From JABWCE01 sp964617955 (GTDB lineage Bacteria; Bacteroidota; Bacteroidia; NS11-12g; UBA9320): a DNA stretch of 64,000 nucleotides. Below the pieces are notes generated by a model. That model worked only from the letters and a program-made list of their open reading frames with translations. It searched no databases and was not told where the DNA came from. Numbering within the stretch: the stretch's first letter is position 1; each line of letters opens with the position of its first letter. Both the position numbers and the translations under genes were made by a program. Below, one piece after another: positions 8,883 through 16,908 of the stretch. The stretch spans positions 1 through 64,000 of the forward strand of contig CAZTXB010000012.1 of the NCBI GenBank assembly GCA_964617955.1, read 5' to 3'.

Positions 8883-8947
8883 AAGTATGATCTTTTTTTT
8901 TGATGAACTCTGAGTATACCAAAGCATAGAGCACCTCCGGGGAAATC

Positions 8948-9055
8948 CTAATTCTCCTTTTTCTTTCTCAAAACCTGAAAGCCCAATTTCATTTGTGAAG
9001 AGTTTAGTATTATAAATTTTCCGGTGTTTAAAAGTTCCTTTGATTTTTTTAAGAA
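8948..9055 (-). pseudogene. C-terminal remnant of an LtaS-like sulfatase gene
   Basis: On the minus strand this stretch reads LKKSKELLNTGKFIILNSS and then QMKLGFQVLRK before a TAG stop at 8948-8950. It aligns with the last 30 or so residues of the intact sulfatase gene that ends at 11579 (SKNEATLLNTGKFIMQSS, then QMKLDFQVLRKD). The DNA is also clearly similar over about 60 bp. Upstream of this segment the similarity disappears and no catalytic part remains. It is therefore a leftover from a paralogue or duplication. The SBBP gene now lies between the remnant and the intact gene. Confidence 0.75.
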
Positions 9056-9119
9056 ATAGCAATTAAACAGGGTACATTAAGAGATATCTGAATCGATTTT
9101 GATTTGGAAAAAATATACA

Positions 9120-9127
9120 TAAATTTG
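9120..9127 (+). promoter_or_regulatory. -7 box immediately before the SBBP-type gene
   Basis: TAAATTTG matches TAnnTTTG and ends 5 bases before the ATG at 9133. Transcription would start at or next to the A of the ATG, predicting a leaderless mRNA. Confidence 0.6.
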
Positions 9128-9132
9128 GCGTC

Positions 9133-11070
9133 ATGAAGAATCCGACTTATATATTTATCGCATTGCTCCCGTACTTTGTAATATGCTTTTATCCCCTGTC
9201 TATGCAAGCACAAACAATGAGCAGTGAATGGGTGGCTTCCAATGGAGGAATAGAATATGACGTAGAAATAAAAACGGTTGTTGACGATAAACTTAACAGT
9301 ATATCGTGTGGCGTATTTTCAAAAACGGCAGATTTCGACCCTTCAGGTAATACAGTTTTCAAAACATCCATTGGACGAGGGGATTGTTATATACAAAAGT
9401 TAAAATCAGATGGGAGCCTAAAATGGGCAGTTGCATGGGGCGGCAAATTTGATGAAAACATATATGCCGTTGCAGTCGATAAGGCAGGCAACATTTACGC
9501 CCTTGGCGGATTTGCAGATACAGTAGATTTTGACCCGGGTGCAGCAAAAAAAAAATTATTCACATCTAACTATGCCTACTTCTTATTAAAGTTGGATTCG
9601 AATGGCCTCTTTAAATGGGTTAAATCGATTGAGGGTACAATCATGGGTGTCAGCAAATTGGTGATTACCAAGGATGATCATTTGCTAATTACCGGAACTT
9701 ATACCGGAAGTGTTGATTTTGATCCGGATGCCGGAATTACCAAATTAACAGTTTCTACAACCATGGCAAACGATGCCCGAAATGCTTTTTTGTGTAAATT
9801 CAATTCCGGAAATGGGGCATTAATTTGGGCTAAAGATTTTAGAACCGATAAATTTTCAGTTGATCTCACTGATGTAACGATAGACCATGAAGGTAATATT
9901 TTATCATGTGGGTTCTATGATTACATTGTGGATTTAGATCCAGGTACTGGAAAATCAAACCACAATGTTGCCGGAGAAGGATTCCAGGAAGCTTATATAA
10001 GCAAATTGAGCCAGGATGGTAATTTCATTTGGGCCAAATCTTTTAACGCCAACTCAATGCAAGCATACACTATTTGCACAGATTTGGATAATAACGTCAT
10101 TATAGGAGGAACCTTTTACGGAAATGTAGATTTTGATCCGGGTAGTGGTGACCAGTCTCTTGGAACCAATCAATCTGATCAATTTATTGTAAAATTAAAT
10201 AAGTTTGGAACCTTTGTTTGGGTGAATCAATTGATGGTAGGACTCTATTCTACCAGCTTTATCAATTCTGCCGCATGCGACAACATGAATCACATTATTA
10301 TTGCCGGAGAATTTACAGACTCTGTAGATTTTGATCCGGGAATTTCCAAATACAAATTAGGAAGTGGTAAATTTATTAAAAGTTCATTTGTTGCAAAATA
10401 CAATTCCAAGGGTTCATTGGTTTTTGCCAAACGATTTGGCAATACCAAAAAACCAACCAAAGGCATAGGCGCTGTTATTGACAAGATGGGCAGTTTGTAC
10501 CATTTTGGGTATTTTACAGATACCGTCGATTTTACATTAAATTCAGCTAACAAAATTAAAATTTCAGAAGGTGCTGTTGATGAATTTGTACTTAAATTAA
10601 ATTGCCCGATTACCTATTCTATTCAACAAAGCGGAGGTACCTTAATCGCTACAGTTACCGGAGCTTCCTTGCAGTGGTTTGACTGTAGGACAGGATTACC
10701 TCTTCCTAATCAAGTAAATAAAACTTTTAGCCCTACAGCCAATGGCAGTTATTTCCTGGTTTTAAACTATGGAGAATGTACGATCTCCTCACCTTGCCAT
10801 ACCGTTAACAATGTAGGTTTAGGTAAACCATTGAAATTAAGTTTTAGCATATTCCCTAACCCTACACATAATGAGCTACATTTTCAAGCGCCAAACGATG
10901 TTAAATTTCAAATTTCAATTTTGGATATTCAAGGGCGAATCATCATGGAAACCGAAGTGTTATCGCCAAATAGCTCTTTGGATATTTCGGAAATGCCTGC
11001 CGGATTATATTTTGCACGCATTAAAACCAAGGACGCAGTTTCAAATAGCGCAAGCTTCTTAAAATATTGA
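9133..11070 (+). CDS. SBBP-type beta-propeller protein with T9SS type A sorting domain
   Basis: The 645-residue protein has a signal peptide ending near residue 27. It has seven repeats, each carrying a VDFDPG-like motif at residues about 67, 132, 195, 267, 333, 399 and 466; the fourth (VDLDPG) and last (VDFTLN) are degenerate. Spacing is 63-72 residues, each repeat having a WAK/WV strand, which fits a seven-bladed SBBP beta-propeller. A short Ig-like segment (about 490-555) follows. Residues about 570-645 are a T9SS type A domain (FSIFPNPTHNELHF, ending SASFLKY). It is predicted to be a surface or secreted protein with no known ligand. The DFDP motifs may bind calcium, which is inference. 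Confidence 0.85.
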   Translation: MKNPTYIFIALLPYFVICFYPLSMQAQTMSSEWVASNGGIEYDVEIKTVVDDKLNSISCGVFSKTADFDPSGNTVFKTSIGRGDCYIQKLKSDGSLKWAVAWGGKFDENIYAVAVDKAGNIYALGGFADTVDFDPGAAKKKLFTSNYAYFLLKLDSNGLFKWVKSIEGTIMGVSKLVITKDDHLLITGTYTGSVDFDPDAGITKLTVSTTMANDARNAFLCKFNSGNGALIWAKDFRTDKFSVDLTDVTIDHEGNILSCGFYDYIVDLDPGTGKSNHNVAGEGFQEAYISKLSQDGNFIWAKSFNANSMQAYTICTDLDNNVIIGGTFYGNVDFDPGSGDQSLGTNQSDQFIVKLNKFGTFVWVNQLMVGLYSTSFINSAACDNMNHIIIAGEFTDSVDFDPGISKYKLGSGKFIKSSFVAKYNSKGSLVFAKRFGNTKKPTKGIGAVIDKMGSLYHFGYFTDTVDFTLNSANKIKISEGAVDEFVLKLNCPITYSIQQSGGTLIATVTGASLQWFDCRTGLPLPNQVNKTFSPTANGSYFLVLNYGECTISSPCHTVNNVGLGKPLKLSFSIFPNPTHNELHFQAPNDVKFQISILDIQGRIIMETEVLSPNSSLDISEMPAGLYFARIKTKDAVSNSASFLKY

Positions 11071-11199
11071 TTATTAAATTTTTGAGTTCACAAAATGTGA
11101 CTAAAAAAGCAAAAAATAAGAATCAAAAGTAAGAACACGCTTTTCCTTTTTAAGCCACGAAAATTCTTCGCAATACACAAGCTTCCGGTATCTTATTTA

Positions 11200-11434
11200 G
11201 GGCCTGCTGAAAAAGTTCAGTGTGCGTGCAGGACGAGGCGGCAAAGCGCAGATGTACTTGACGTACCTCAAGCTGCAGCCGCCGAAGTAATGCATGTGCA
11301 ATGAACTAACGACTTCATAAAGGAACTTGATGCATGCAATTTTCATAATTTACTGATTTTATCGTGCATTAAAAGAAATAAAAGCTAATATAAACCTAAT
11401 CCTATCAAGCCTTTGAGTGTTTTTCAGCAGGCCC
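11200..11434. mobile_element. MITE-like element with 15-bp inverted repeats
   Basis: The 235-bp element begins GGGCCTGCTGAAAAA and ends in its exact inverse, TTTTTCAGCAGGCCC. It is flanked by the direct repeat TATTTA at 11194-11199 and 11435-11440, the mark of a transposition event. It encodes no protein. The left 95 bp form an imperfect internal palindrome: GTTCAGTGTGCGTGCA near 11215 against TGCATGTGCAATGAAC near 11300, with GGCGGC/GCCGCC and GTAC-TTGAC-GTAC inside. Other copies lie at 1-53, 11441-11578 (decayed) and 45166-45293 (decayed). It would need a transposase supplied elsewhere in the genome. Confidence 0.85.
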
Positions 11435-11440
11435 TATTTA

Positions 11441-11578
11441 AGGCTTGCTCAACAAACGACATCATGATGGAATTTAATGCACGACATTTCAAACTTTATT
11501 TCTTTTAATGTGCATTAAAAGAAATAAAAGTTTTAAAGAAACTATCATATCAATCCTTTATGCGTATTTCAGCAGGCA
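11441..11578. mobile_element. Decayed second copy of the inverted-repeat element with long hairpin
   Basis: The right part repeats the complete element: GTGCATTAAAAGAAATAAAAG, then similar sequence ending TATTTCAGCAGGC directly before the sulfatase stop codon. The left end, AAGGCTTGCTCAACAAA, is a degenerate form of the inverted repeat. A near-perfect palindrome at 11494-11530 (CTTTATTTCTTTTAATG against CATTAAAAGAAATAAAAG, one bulged base) would form a strong hairpin. It is AT-rich and abuts the sulfatase gene, so it may also act as its transcript end. Confidence 0.6.
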
Positions 11579-13486
11579 TTAATCCTTTCTCAACACCTGA
11601 AAGTCCAATTTCATTTGTGCAGAGCTTTGCATGATAAATTTTCCGGTGTTTAAAAGCGTTGCTTCATTTTTACTTTTCCGGGGAATTATATTTTGCTTCA
11701 TATGCACATCGTACACCGCTTCGCCATCCTTTGAAAGCACACCGAAGCCATGGTCAAAGCTAAAATAGGCAAAGGATTTGTCGCTGAAAATATCGCCTGA
11801 AAAAAGAAAGGCACTGCGGGGAACCGGTATTTGAGAGGTTACCATGGCAGGCAGGTTCAGATGCCCTCCGAAATGGGTATTAATTTTGCCTTTCCATTCT
11901 TCTCTTAGTGCTCCACCGCATATGAGCATAAGAATTTTATACCGTTCGGACTGATTCATTTTGTAATGGTTGGGATAGGTGCACCCATGGTCGGCCATAA
12001 TATAAATCAAGGTATGCTTGTACCATTCCGTTTTAGAAGCTTTTTTAATAAAATCGAACAGACAGCTGTCGGTATAGTGCACCGTATTTTTATATCCACG
12101 GCAAACCGGGTCAGGGTCGTTGTAGATTTGGTTAACCCCGGCTTCAAACCATTCATGAGAGGTAAGCGTGACCACGCTGCTGAAAAAGGGCTTTGGTTGC
12201 CTGGAGAGGGTGGCCAGGGTCCAATCAAAGGTTTCCTCGTCGAAGGCTCCCCATGCAGAGCGTTTCCGGGCCTTGGCCAATAAATCGGAATGTATCATGG
12301 TAATACCCGAGGCCTTAAGATAACCGGCCGTATTGGCAAAATCGGGATTCCCTCCTGTAAAATAAGAACTGTAGTAACCCATTTTATCAAGTTCATTGAT
12401 TAAATTGGGGTAATTTTCAAATCTCTCCATTTCCTCCATTGGAAACGATAAGGCCTGCGCTGGGAATCCGCTTAATGTGGCCATAAGACCTTGTTCAGTT
12501 CTGAATCCGGTACTGTAAAAATTGGAAAACAAAAGGCCTGATGTCGCAAGCGAATCGAAACCGGGTGTTATACCCTTTCCGCTATTTAAGCAGCCCACCA
12601 CATCGGCACCCCAACTTTCCAGATATATAAAAAGAATATTGGGTTTGGCGACTTTAGAAAGGATCGGGTGCTGAGTATTCATAGCTTCTGCCCATGAATT
12701 CTTCATTTTATCCAGTGTTTGTCGACTGAAAAAACGATACGGGTTTTCGCTTGGTCTGGGATGGGAGAGTACATCAAAAAAATTCCAAATGCTGTTTACC
12801 GCTGCGTAATTGAGTCCTGCGTGCTTCGAAAAGTAGCTGCTGCTTTTAGCGATAGGCCGGCCTGAGAGTCCACCCCTCAGCCCAACAAACAACCCAAACA
12901 AGGCAATCATAAAGGCAAAGGAAAGCTGGAGCGGTTTTGAATTTTGGATTGAAAATGCCTTGAGGTTCCAAACATAAATTTTCCAGGCCAGGAATGAAAA
13001 GGCAGCCACAACCACCAAAAACTTAAGGTGCCCGAAATGCATAGCCGAGGAGGCGAGCGAGCCGGGAAATTGCAGGTACCAAATGGCCTTCCCATTTATT
13101 CGTGACCCCCAGTTTTCATAGAGAGCCAAATCCGAAAAATTGAGAAAGGCAGAGATGAAAATTAAAACAAGGGCAACGATTTTGAGGGTACGGATGTAGG
13201 ATTTGTCAAAAATCAGGCATACAAAAACAAGGATTGTAACAAGAACAGTGAGGTAGGATGCTGCTGCTAAATTCATCATCCCTCCCTTTGCAAAGCTTTG
13301 AAGAATATGCTGAATCGGTAAAGAATGAATATCGGAAAATATAAAAATTAAGAAAATGAGCTGATAGGCAACAAAAAATACAAACCAAAAAAACAATTGC
13401 CGAAGCGTGAATCCTAAAAACTGAAGCATGGGGTTTGCAAATTTATTTGAAAATGGCACAATAAGATGAAAGAATAATGGGTTCAT
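11579..13486 (-). CDS. LtaS-like membrane sulfatase / phosphoglycerol transferase family protein
   Basis: The 635-residue protein has five predicted membrane helices (about 30-50, 72-93, 99-117, 153-172 and 185-203) followed by an extracytoplasmic sulfatase-fold domain from about residue 280. Catalytic positions of the LtaS family are recognisable: Glu290 in YLESW, Thr330 in GFRTEQG as the nucleophile, and Asp499-His500 in MADHG. LtaS proteins transfer glycerol phosphate; Bacteroidota homologues probably modify envelope lipids or glycans, which is inference. The stop codon lies directly at the end of a decayed inverted-repeat element. A remnant of a paralogous C-terminus lies at 8948-9055. 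Confidence 0.88.
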   Translation of the reverse strand: MNPLFFHLIVPFSNKFANPMLQFLGFTLRQLFFWFVFFVAYQLIFLIFIFSDIHSLPIQHILQSFAKGGMMNLAAASYLTVLVTILVFVCLIFDKSYIRTLKIVALVLIFISAFLNFSDLALYENWGSRINGKAIWYLQFPGSLASSAMHFGHLKFLVVVAAFSFLAWKIYVWNLKAFSIQNSKPLQLSFAFMIALFGLFVGLRGGLSGRPIAKSSSYFSKHAGLNYAAVNSIWNFFDVLSHPRPSENPYRFFSRQTLDKMKNSWAEAMNTQHPILSKVAKPNILFIYLESWGADVVGCLNSGKGITPGFDSLATSGLLFSNFYSTGFRTEQGLMATLSGFPAQALSFPMEEMERFENYPNLINELDKMGYYSSYFTGGNPDFANTAGYLKASGITMIHSDLLAKARKRSAWGAFDEETFDWTLATLSRQPKPFFSSVVTLTSHEWFEAGVNQIYNDPDPVCRGYKNTVHYTDSCLFDFIKKASKTEWYKHTLIYIMADHGCTYPNHYKMNQSERYKILMLICGGALREEWKGKINTHFGGHLNLPAMVTSQIPVPRSAFLFSGDIFSDKSFAYFSFDHGFGVLSKDGEAVYDVHMKQNIIPRKSKNEATLLNTGKFIMQSSAQMKLDFQVLRKD

Positions 13487-13567
13487 AAAAGTTATATTTC
13501 TGCTTTTATTTCATTTGAGCCAAAACCATTGAGAATCTAAATTGTAGTTTAAATGAAGCCTTAAAAA

Positions 13568-14749
13568 TTGGATTTGAAAAAAAAGAAGCCTTTTACGCAA
13601 TGGAGAATTGTAGAACACGAATCTCTCTTTCCGGTAGCCAAGGATTGGGATTCGTTTTTACCACCCCATCATTCTTTAAAAAGTTACAATTTGCTGGCCA
13701 TGGAAAATTCGCAACTTCCTAACCTCCAGTTCATTTATTTGCAAATTTTTGATAAGGAAAATGTAATAGGCCAGATCTACCTGCAACATTTAAAAATTAC
13801 GCCTGAGCATTTTAATGGCACAGCGCTTGATAAACCCGGATTGACCTGGGTCATGAAATGCGTTAACAGTCAATTTAGCGATGTGTTGATTTGCGGAAAT
13901 ATTTTTCGGATTCACTTTCCCGGCTATTATTTCAAGAATATTCAGGATGAGGCAAAAATATTCAACTTCTTATTTGACTATGTCAATGAGAAGAAAGCAG
14001 TGCGCTATTGTGGAGTGCTTCTCAAAGATTGCGTGAACCCTATACAAAACCCGGGATTTTTTAAGTCTTATCGAAACGATGTGACCATGGAATTGGAGGT
14101 GAATTTTAAAAATTTTGAAGCGTACCGAAGCTTGTTAAACAAAAAATACAAGCAAAGGTTAGACAAAATAACCAAAAGCCTGGAGGGCATATCCCTTGTT
14201 GAATTCGAGGTGGCTGACATAAAAGCGAATGCTGAAAAAATCAATGAGTTATATTTGAATGTAGCCAAAAAGCAGGCTTACCGTATGAGCTACGTCAACG
14301 CCCTTTATTTTGAAAATTTAAAAGTCGCTCATGGGAAAGATTTTATTTTTCAAGCCTACTATTTCAAAGACCAACTGTTGGCTTTTTCGACGCATATTCT
14401 TTATGAAAACAACGAAATGGAAATTCATTTTATAGGATTGGATTACCAATACAATGAAAAGTTCAACTTGTATTTCAACATTTTGTTTAATGGCTTAAAA
14501 GTAGCCATAGAAAAGAAAATGAAGCGCCTCGAACTAGGCCGCACTGCGCGATTGGCGAAGGCTTCCATGGGGGCCTTGCCGGTAGAGATGACAAATTATG
14601 TTTACATCAGAAAAGGAATACCTGCTCTGGCGTTTTCATTTTTTAATAAATGGTTTTCCAAATCTATTGGGGAAGAATGGCTACTGAGAAAGCCGTTTAA
14701 GCCGGGTGTCCAAATTAGCAACAGCCCTGTTGAAATAGAAATTGTCTGA
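13568..14749 (+). CDS. GNAT-like protein, peptidoglycan-biosynthesis/FemAB type
   Basis: The 393-residue cytoplasmic protein has no signal peptide or membrane helix. Its C-terminal half resembles FemAB/GNAT-type acyltransferases: RSLLNKKYKQRLDKITKSL near residues 188-206, AFSTHILYENNEMEIHFIGLDY, and LELGRTARLAKASMGALPVE near 317-336. The family is often annotated as acyltransferase or peptidoglycan-biosynthesis-like; the substrate is unknown. The start is TTG; no ATG occurs until about 44 codons later, which would cut conserved-looking sequence. It diverges from the sulfatase gene and precedes a DivIC-like cell-division gene, fitting an envelope role. Confidence 0.65.
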   Translation: MDLKKKKPFTQWRIVEHESLFPVAKDWDSFLPPHHSLKSYNLLAMENSQLPNLQFIYLQIFDKENVIGQIYLQHLKITPEHFNGTALDKPGLTWVMKCVNSQFSDVLICGNIFRIHFPGYYFKNIQDEAKIFNFLFDYVNEKKAVRYCGVLLKDCVNPIQNPGFFKSYRNDVTMELEVNFKNFEAYRSLLNKKYKQRLDKITKSLEGISLVEFEVADIKANAEKINELYLNVAKKQAYRMSYVNALYFENLKVAHGKDFIFQAYYFKDQLLAFSTHILYENNEMEIHFIGLDYQYNEKFNLYFNILFNGLKVAIEKKMKRLELGRTARLAKASMGALPVEMTNYVYIRKGIPALAFSFFNKWFSKSIGEEWLLRKPFKPGVQISNSPVEIEIV

Positions 14750-14802
14750 ATCCGTTTTTTTTAAATAATTTTGACCTTCCTAGGAGGATTAATGCGGATA
14801 CA

Positions 14803-15084
14803 ATGAAAAAATTAATCAAAAATAAATATGCGATGAGTGTGATTGAGTTCGGAGTATGGATGTTGTTTTTCGACCAGAATAATTTCTTTTTTCAAAGCAG
14901 CATATCGCGTGAACTCCACCAACTTGAAGCGCGTAAAAGGGTCTACATTCATCAAATCGATTTGCTCAGGGCTCAAAAGGAGAGTCTGTTCGGAAATATC
15001 GAAAATCTTGAAAAACTGGCAAGGGAAAAATACCTCATGAAGCGAGACGATGAAGAGGTATTCTTAATCCATCCGGAAAATTAA
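14803..15084 (+). CDS. DivIC/FtsB-like septum formation initiator
   Basis: The 93-residue protein has one membrane helix (about residues 8-28) followed by a coiled coil (about 34-75) and a short C-terminal domain with LAREKYLMKRDDEEVFLI. This is the FtsB/DivIC pattern, including the conserved AREKYxMK motif. Such proteins are part of the FtsQLB/DivIB divisome complex on the periplasmic side. A strong Shine-Dalgarno AGGAGG about 16 bp upstream of the ATG supports the start, although the spacing is long. It ends overlapping the convergent gene by 4 bp. Confidence 0.88.
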   Translation: MKKLIKNKYAMSVIEFGVWMLFFDQNNFFFQSSISRELHQLEARKRVYIHQIDLLRAQKESLFGNIENLEKLAREKYLMKRDDEEVFLIHPEN

Positions 15085-15416
15085 TTTTTCCTAAAAGTAG
15101 CCCAGGGTCTTCTGGTTTTTAAAAAATCGGGATTGCCATCTTGTGTATAAGCCTCTCTTTCAAAAATTATTCCGCGGTAGGCGGCGTCATGATTTAGGCC
15201 TTTAAAACGGAGGCGGAGATAATCGCTAAAATAAATGAGATAGAAAGGCAGTACCATACACTCCACCTGCTGTCTGAGGTGTATTTTTTCGTGATTAATC
15301 AATACCTGATCGCTTTTTAATTCATCAGATTTTAAAAAAATAACAGGCCAGCATGCCAGGGCTTTATAATTTTTTGTAGGAAGTATGTTAAAAAGCCAGG
15401 GCCAGACGATAAACAT
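15081..15416 (-). CDS. Uncharacterised HExxH-containing protein
   Basis: The 111-residue protein carries INHEKIHLRQQ, with His42, Glu43 and His46 fitting the HExxH zinc motif, and IIFEREAY about 40 residues later with Glu86/Glu88 as a possible third ligand. This spacing resembles gluzincin-type metallopeptidases, and NHEKIHxRQ recalls the BlaR1/M56 motif. A hydrophobic stretch lies at about 52-66. The whole protein is very small for a protease and may be a degenerate or minimal domain. It converges on the DivIC gene with a 4-bp overlap. I recall similar short proteins in Bacteroidota without known function. Confidence 0.65.
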   Translation of the reverse strand: MFIVWPWLFNILPTKNYKALACWPVIFLKSDELKSDQVLINHEKIHLRQQVECMVLPFYLIYFSDYLRLRFKGLNHDAAYRGIIFEREAYTQDGNPDFLKTRRPWATFRKN

Positions 15417-15565
15417 GTATTGGTTTTTTATGAGAATTTATACCGATATGATTTGCATTCTTGCACCTGCTATGTAAATTTTTCCGGTAGTAAATGCCGG
15501 AGGAAACGCGTGTTTAGGCCAAGCAGAGAGCCGAACCATTAAACCATCCTATTCGCCAATCGGTA

Positions 15566-16543
15566 TTACTTGTACGTTACCGCTTTTACAGCCTCTACAA
15601 TACGGCTAACATTGGGCAGAAATGCCTCAACAAGTGTAGGTGCATAGGGGAGGGGCGTATCGCGGGTGGTTACCCTGTGTATTGGAGCATCCAGATAGTC
15701 GAAGGCGTATTTTTGCATCCAATAGGCAATTTCGCCCGATAAGCTTGCCAATGGCCATGCTTCCTCAACCACCACCATGCGGTTGGTTTTTCTAACCGAT
15801 GTTACAAGGGTTTGGTAATCAATTGGTCTCACCGTGAGCAGATCGATGACCTCAACCTGGATATTGTTTTTCTCGAGCTCCAAAACGGCTTGTTCAACCA
15901 CGCGCATCATTTTACCAAAACTTACAAGGGTTACATCTTTACCTTCCTTAACCACCTCGGCCTTTCCAATTGGCAAGAAGTATTCACCTTCAGGAACCTC
16001 GCCTTTGAGTCCGTACATTTGTTCCGACTCCATAAATATGACCGGGTCGTTATCGCGTATGGCCGATTTGAGCAAGCCTTTGGCGTTGGCAGGATTGGAT
16101 GGCACCACAACTTTTAAACCCGGACAGTTGGCATACCAATTTTCAAAATTTTGGGAGTGCTGTGCGCCGAGTTGTCCGGCGCTGCCGGTTGGCCCACGAA
16201 ATACCATGGGAATATTGAATTGGCCTCCGCTCATAGAAAGCATTTTGGCTGCGGCGTTAATAACCTGATCGATGGCTACAAGCGAAAAATTAAAAGTCAT
16301 AAACTCTACAATAGGTCTCAAGCCATTCATGGCTGCCCCTACGGCAATGCCTGCAAATCCAAGCTCTGCAATAGGCGTATCGACGATGCGCTTGGCGCCA
16401 AATTCGTCGAGCATGCCCTGGCTCACCTTATAGGCTCCATTGTATTCGGCCACTTCCTCACCAATGAGCAATATATTGGTATCCAATCGCATCTCTTCTT
16501 CCATGGCCTCGCGCAATGCTTCCCTAAATTGTAATGTTTTCAT
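15566..16543 (-). CDS. pdhB: Pyruvate dehydrogenase E1 component, beta subunit
   Basis: The 325-residue protein is the beta chain of a thiamine-diphosphate-dependent 2-oxo acid dehydrogenase E1. It shows the N-terminal ALREAMEEEM, the cofactor-activating Glu60 in PIAELGFAG, GPTGSAGQLGAQHSQ with His129, and the C-terminal transketolase domain with EEAWPLASLSGEIA. Pyruvate is the most likely substrate; branched-chain E1 beta is the alternative. The alpha subunit, E2 and E3 are not adjacent, so this is a dispersed arrangement. A TATTTTTG box lies 17 bp before the start. Confidence 0.92.
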   Translation of the reverse strand: MKTLQFREALREAMEEEMRLDTNILLIGEEVAEYNGAYKVSQGMLDEFGAKRIVDTPIAELGFAGIAVGAAMNGLRPIVEFMTFNFSLVAIDQVINAAAKMLSMSGGQFNIPMVFRGPTGSAGQLGAQHSQNFENWYANCPGLKVVVPSNPANAKGLLKSAIRDNDPVIFMESEQMYGLKGEVPEGEYFLPIGKAEVVKEGKDVTLVSFGKMMRVVEQAVLELEKNNIQVEVIDLLTVRPIDYQTLVTSVRKTNRMVVVEEAWPLASLSGEIAYWMQKYAFDYLDAPIHRVTTRDTPLPYAPTLVEAFLPNVSRIVEAVKAVTYK

Positions 16544-16560
16544 TTAAAATTTAAAAAGTG

Positions 16561-16568
16561 CAAAAATA
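16561..16568 (-). promoter_or_regulatory. -7 box of pdhB
   Basis: TATTTTTG on the minus strand matches TAnnTTTG and lies 17 bp before the pdhB start codon. Confidence 0.6.
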
Positions 16569-16645
16569 GGTTTTAGAAATTAAGATTTGATGACCTATTT
16601 GTATTGGCTTTGCCTGAAAACAGAAAATAGGTACGTGCAAAACAA

Positions 16646-16734
16646 AACAAGCCAGTATCGCACCGCTACAACCTTCTACCCTTGCTGCATTCCTGCCCTG
16701 GGGGATTAAAAGGGAGCTGGTCGTACTGACTTGT
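16646..16734 (-). ncRNA. ffs: Signal recognition particle RNA, bacterial small type
   Basis: On the minus strand the sequence contains the conserved SRP domain IV core, GGCAGGAATGCAGCAAGG, capping a long hairpin. The ends CAAGTCAGTA and TACTGGCTTG pair with one wobble. A TACCTTTG promoter box lies 5 bases upstream and a T-rich tail follows. SRP RNA binds Ffh and directs ribosomes making membrane proteins to the translocon. Exact ends are estimated from the base-paired stem. Confidence 0.9.
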
Positions 16735-16738
16735 GCTG

Positions 16739-16746
16739 CAAAGGTA
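16739..16746 (-). promoter_or_regulatory. -7 box of the SRP RNA
   Basis: TACCTTTG on the minus strand matches TAnnTTTG and ends 5 bases before the first paired base of the SRP RNA. It gives an internal estimate of box-to-start distance for this genome. Confidence 0.7.
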
Positions 16747-16894
16747 AAATATTTTTGGTGGAACTCTATCAGAACATTTAAATAAATTGGTGGCTGGCAG
16801 CGATATTTTTTGAAATATTTCAGAGATCATGGAATTAATTTGTTTCGAAATGGTGCCGAATGCTTTGAGAATAAAAAAGTTCGGGGCAATCTGT

Positions 16895-16902
16895 TAAATT
16901 TG
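16895..16902 (+). promoter_or_regulatory. -7 box before the carboxylase gene; decides its start
   Basis: TAAATTTG matches TAnnTTTG and ends 6 bases before the ATG at 16909. It argues that the coding sequence starts there and not at the upstream in-frame TTG at 16810, and predicts a leaderless mRNA. Confidence 0.55.
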
Positions 16903-16908
16903 CCGCGG

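Noticed and set aside
8742..9062. Minus-strand open frame of 106 residues covering the LtaS-like remnant
   Set aside because: The open frame is in a different reading frame from the LtaS similarity and overlaps the end of the DUF6624 gene; the homology-bearing frame is the remnant listed.
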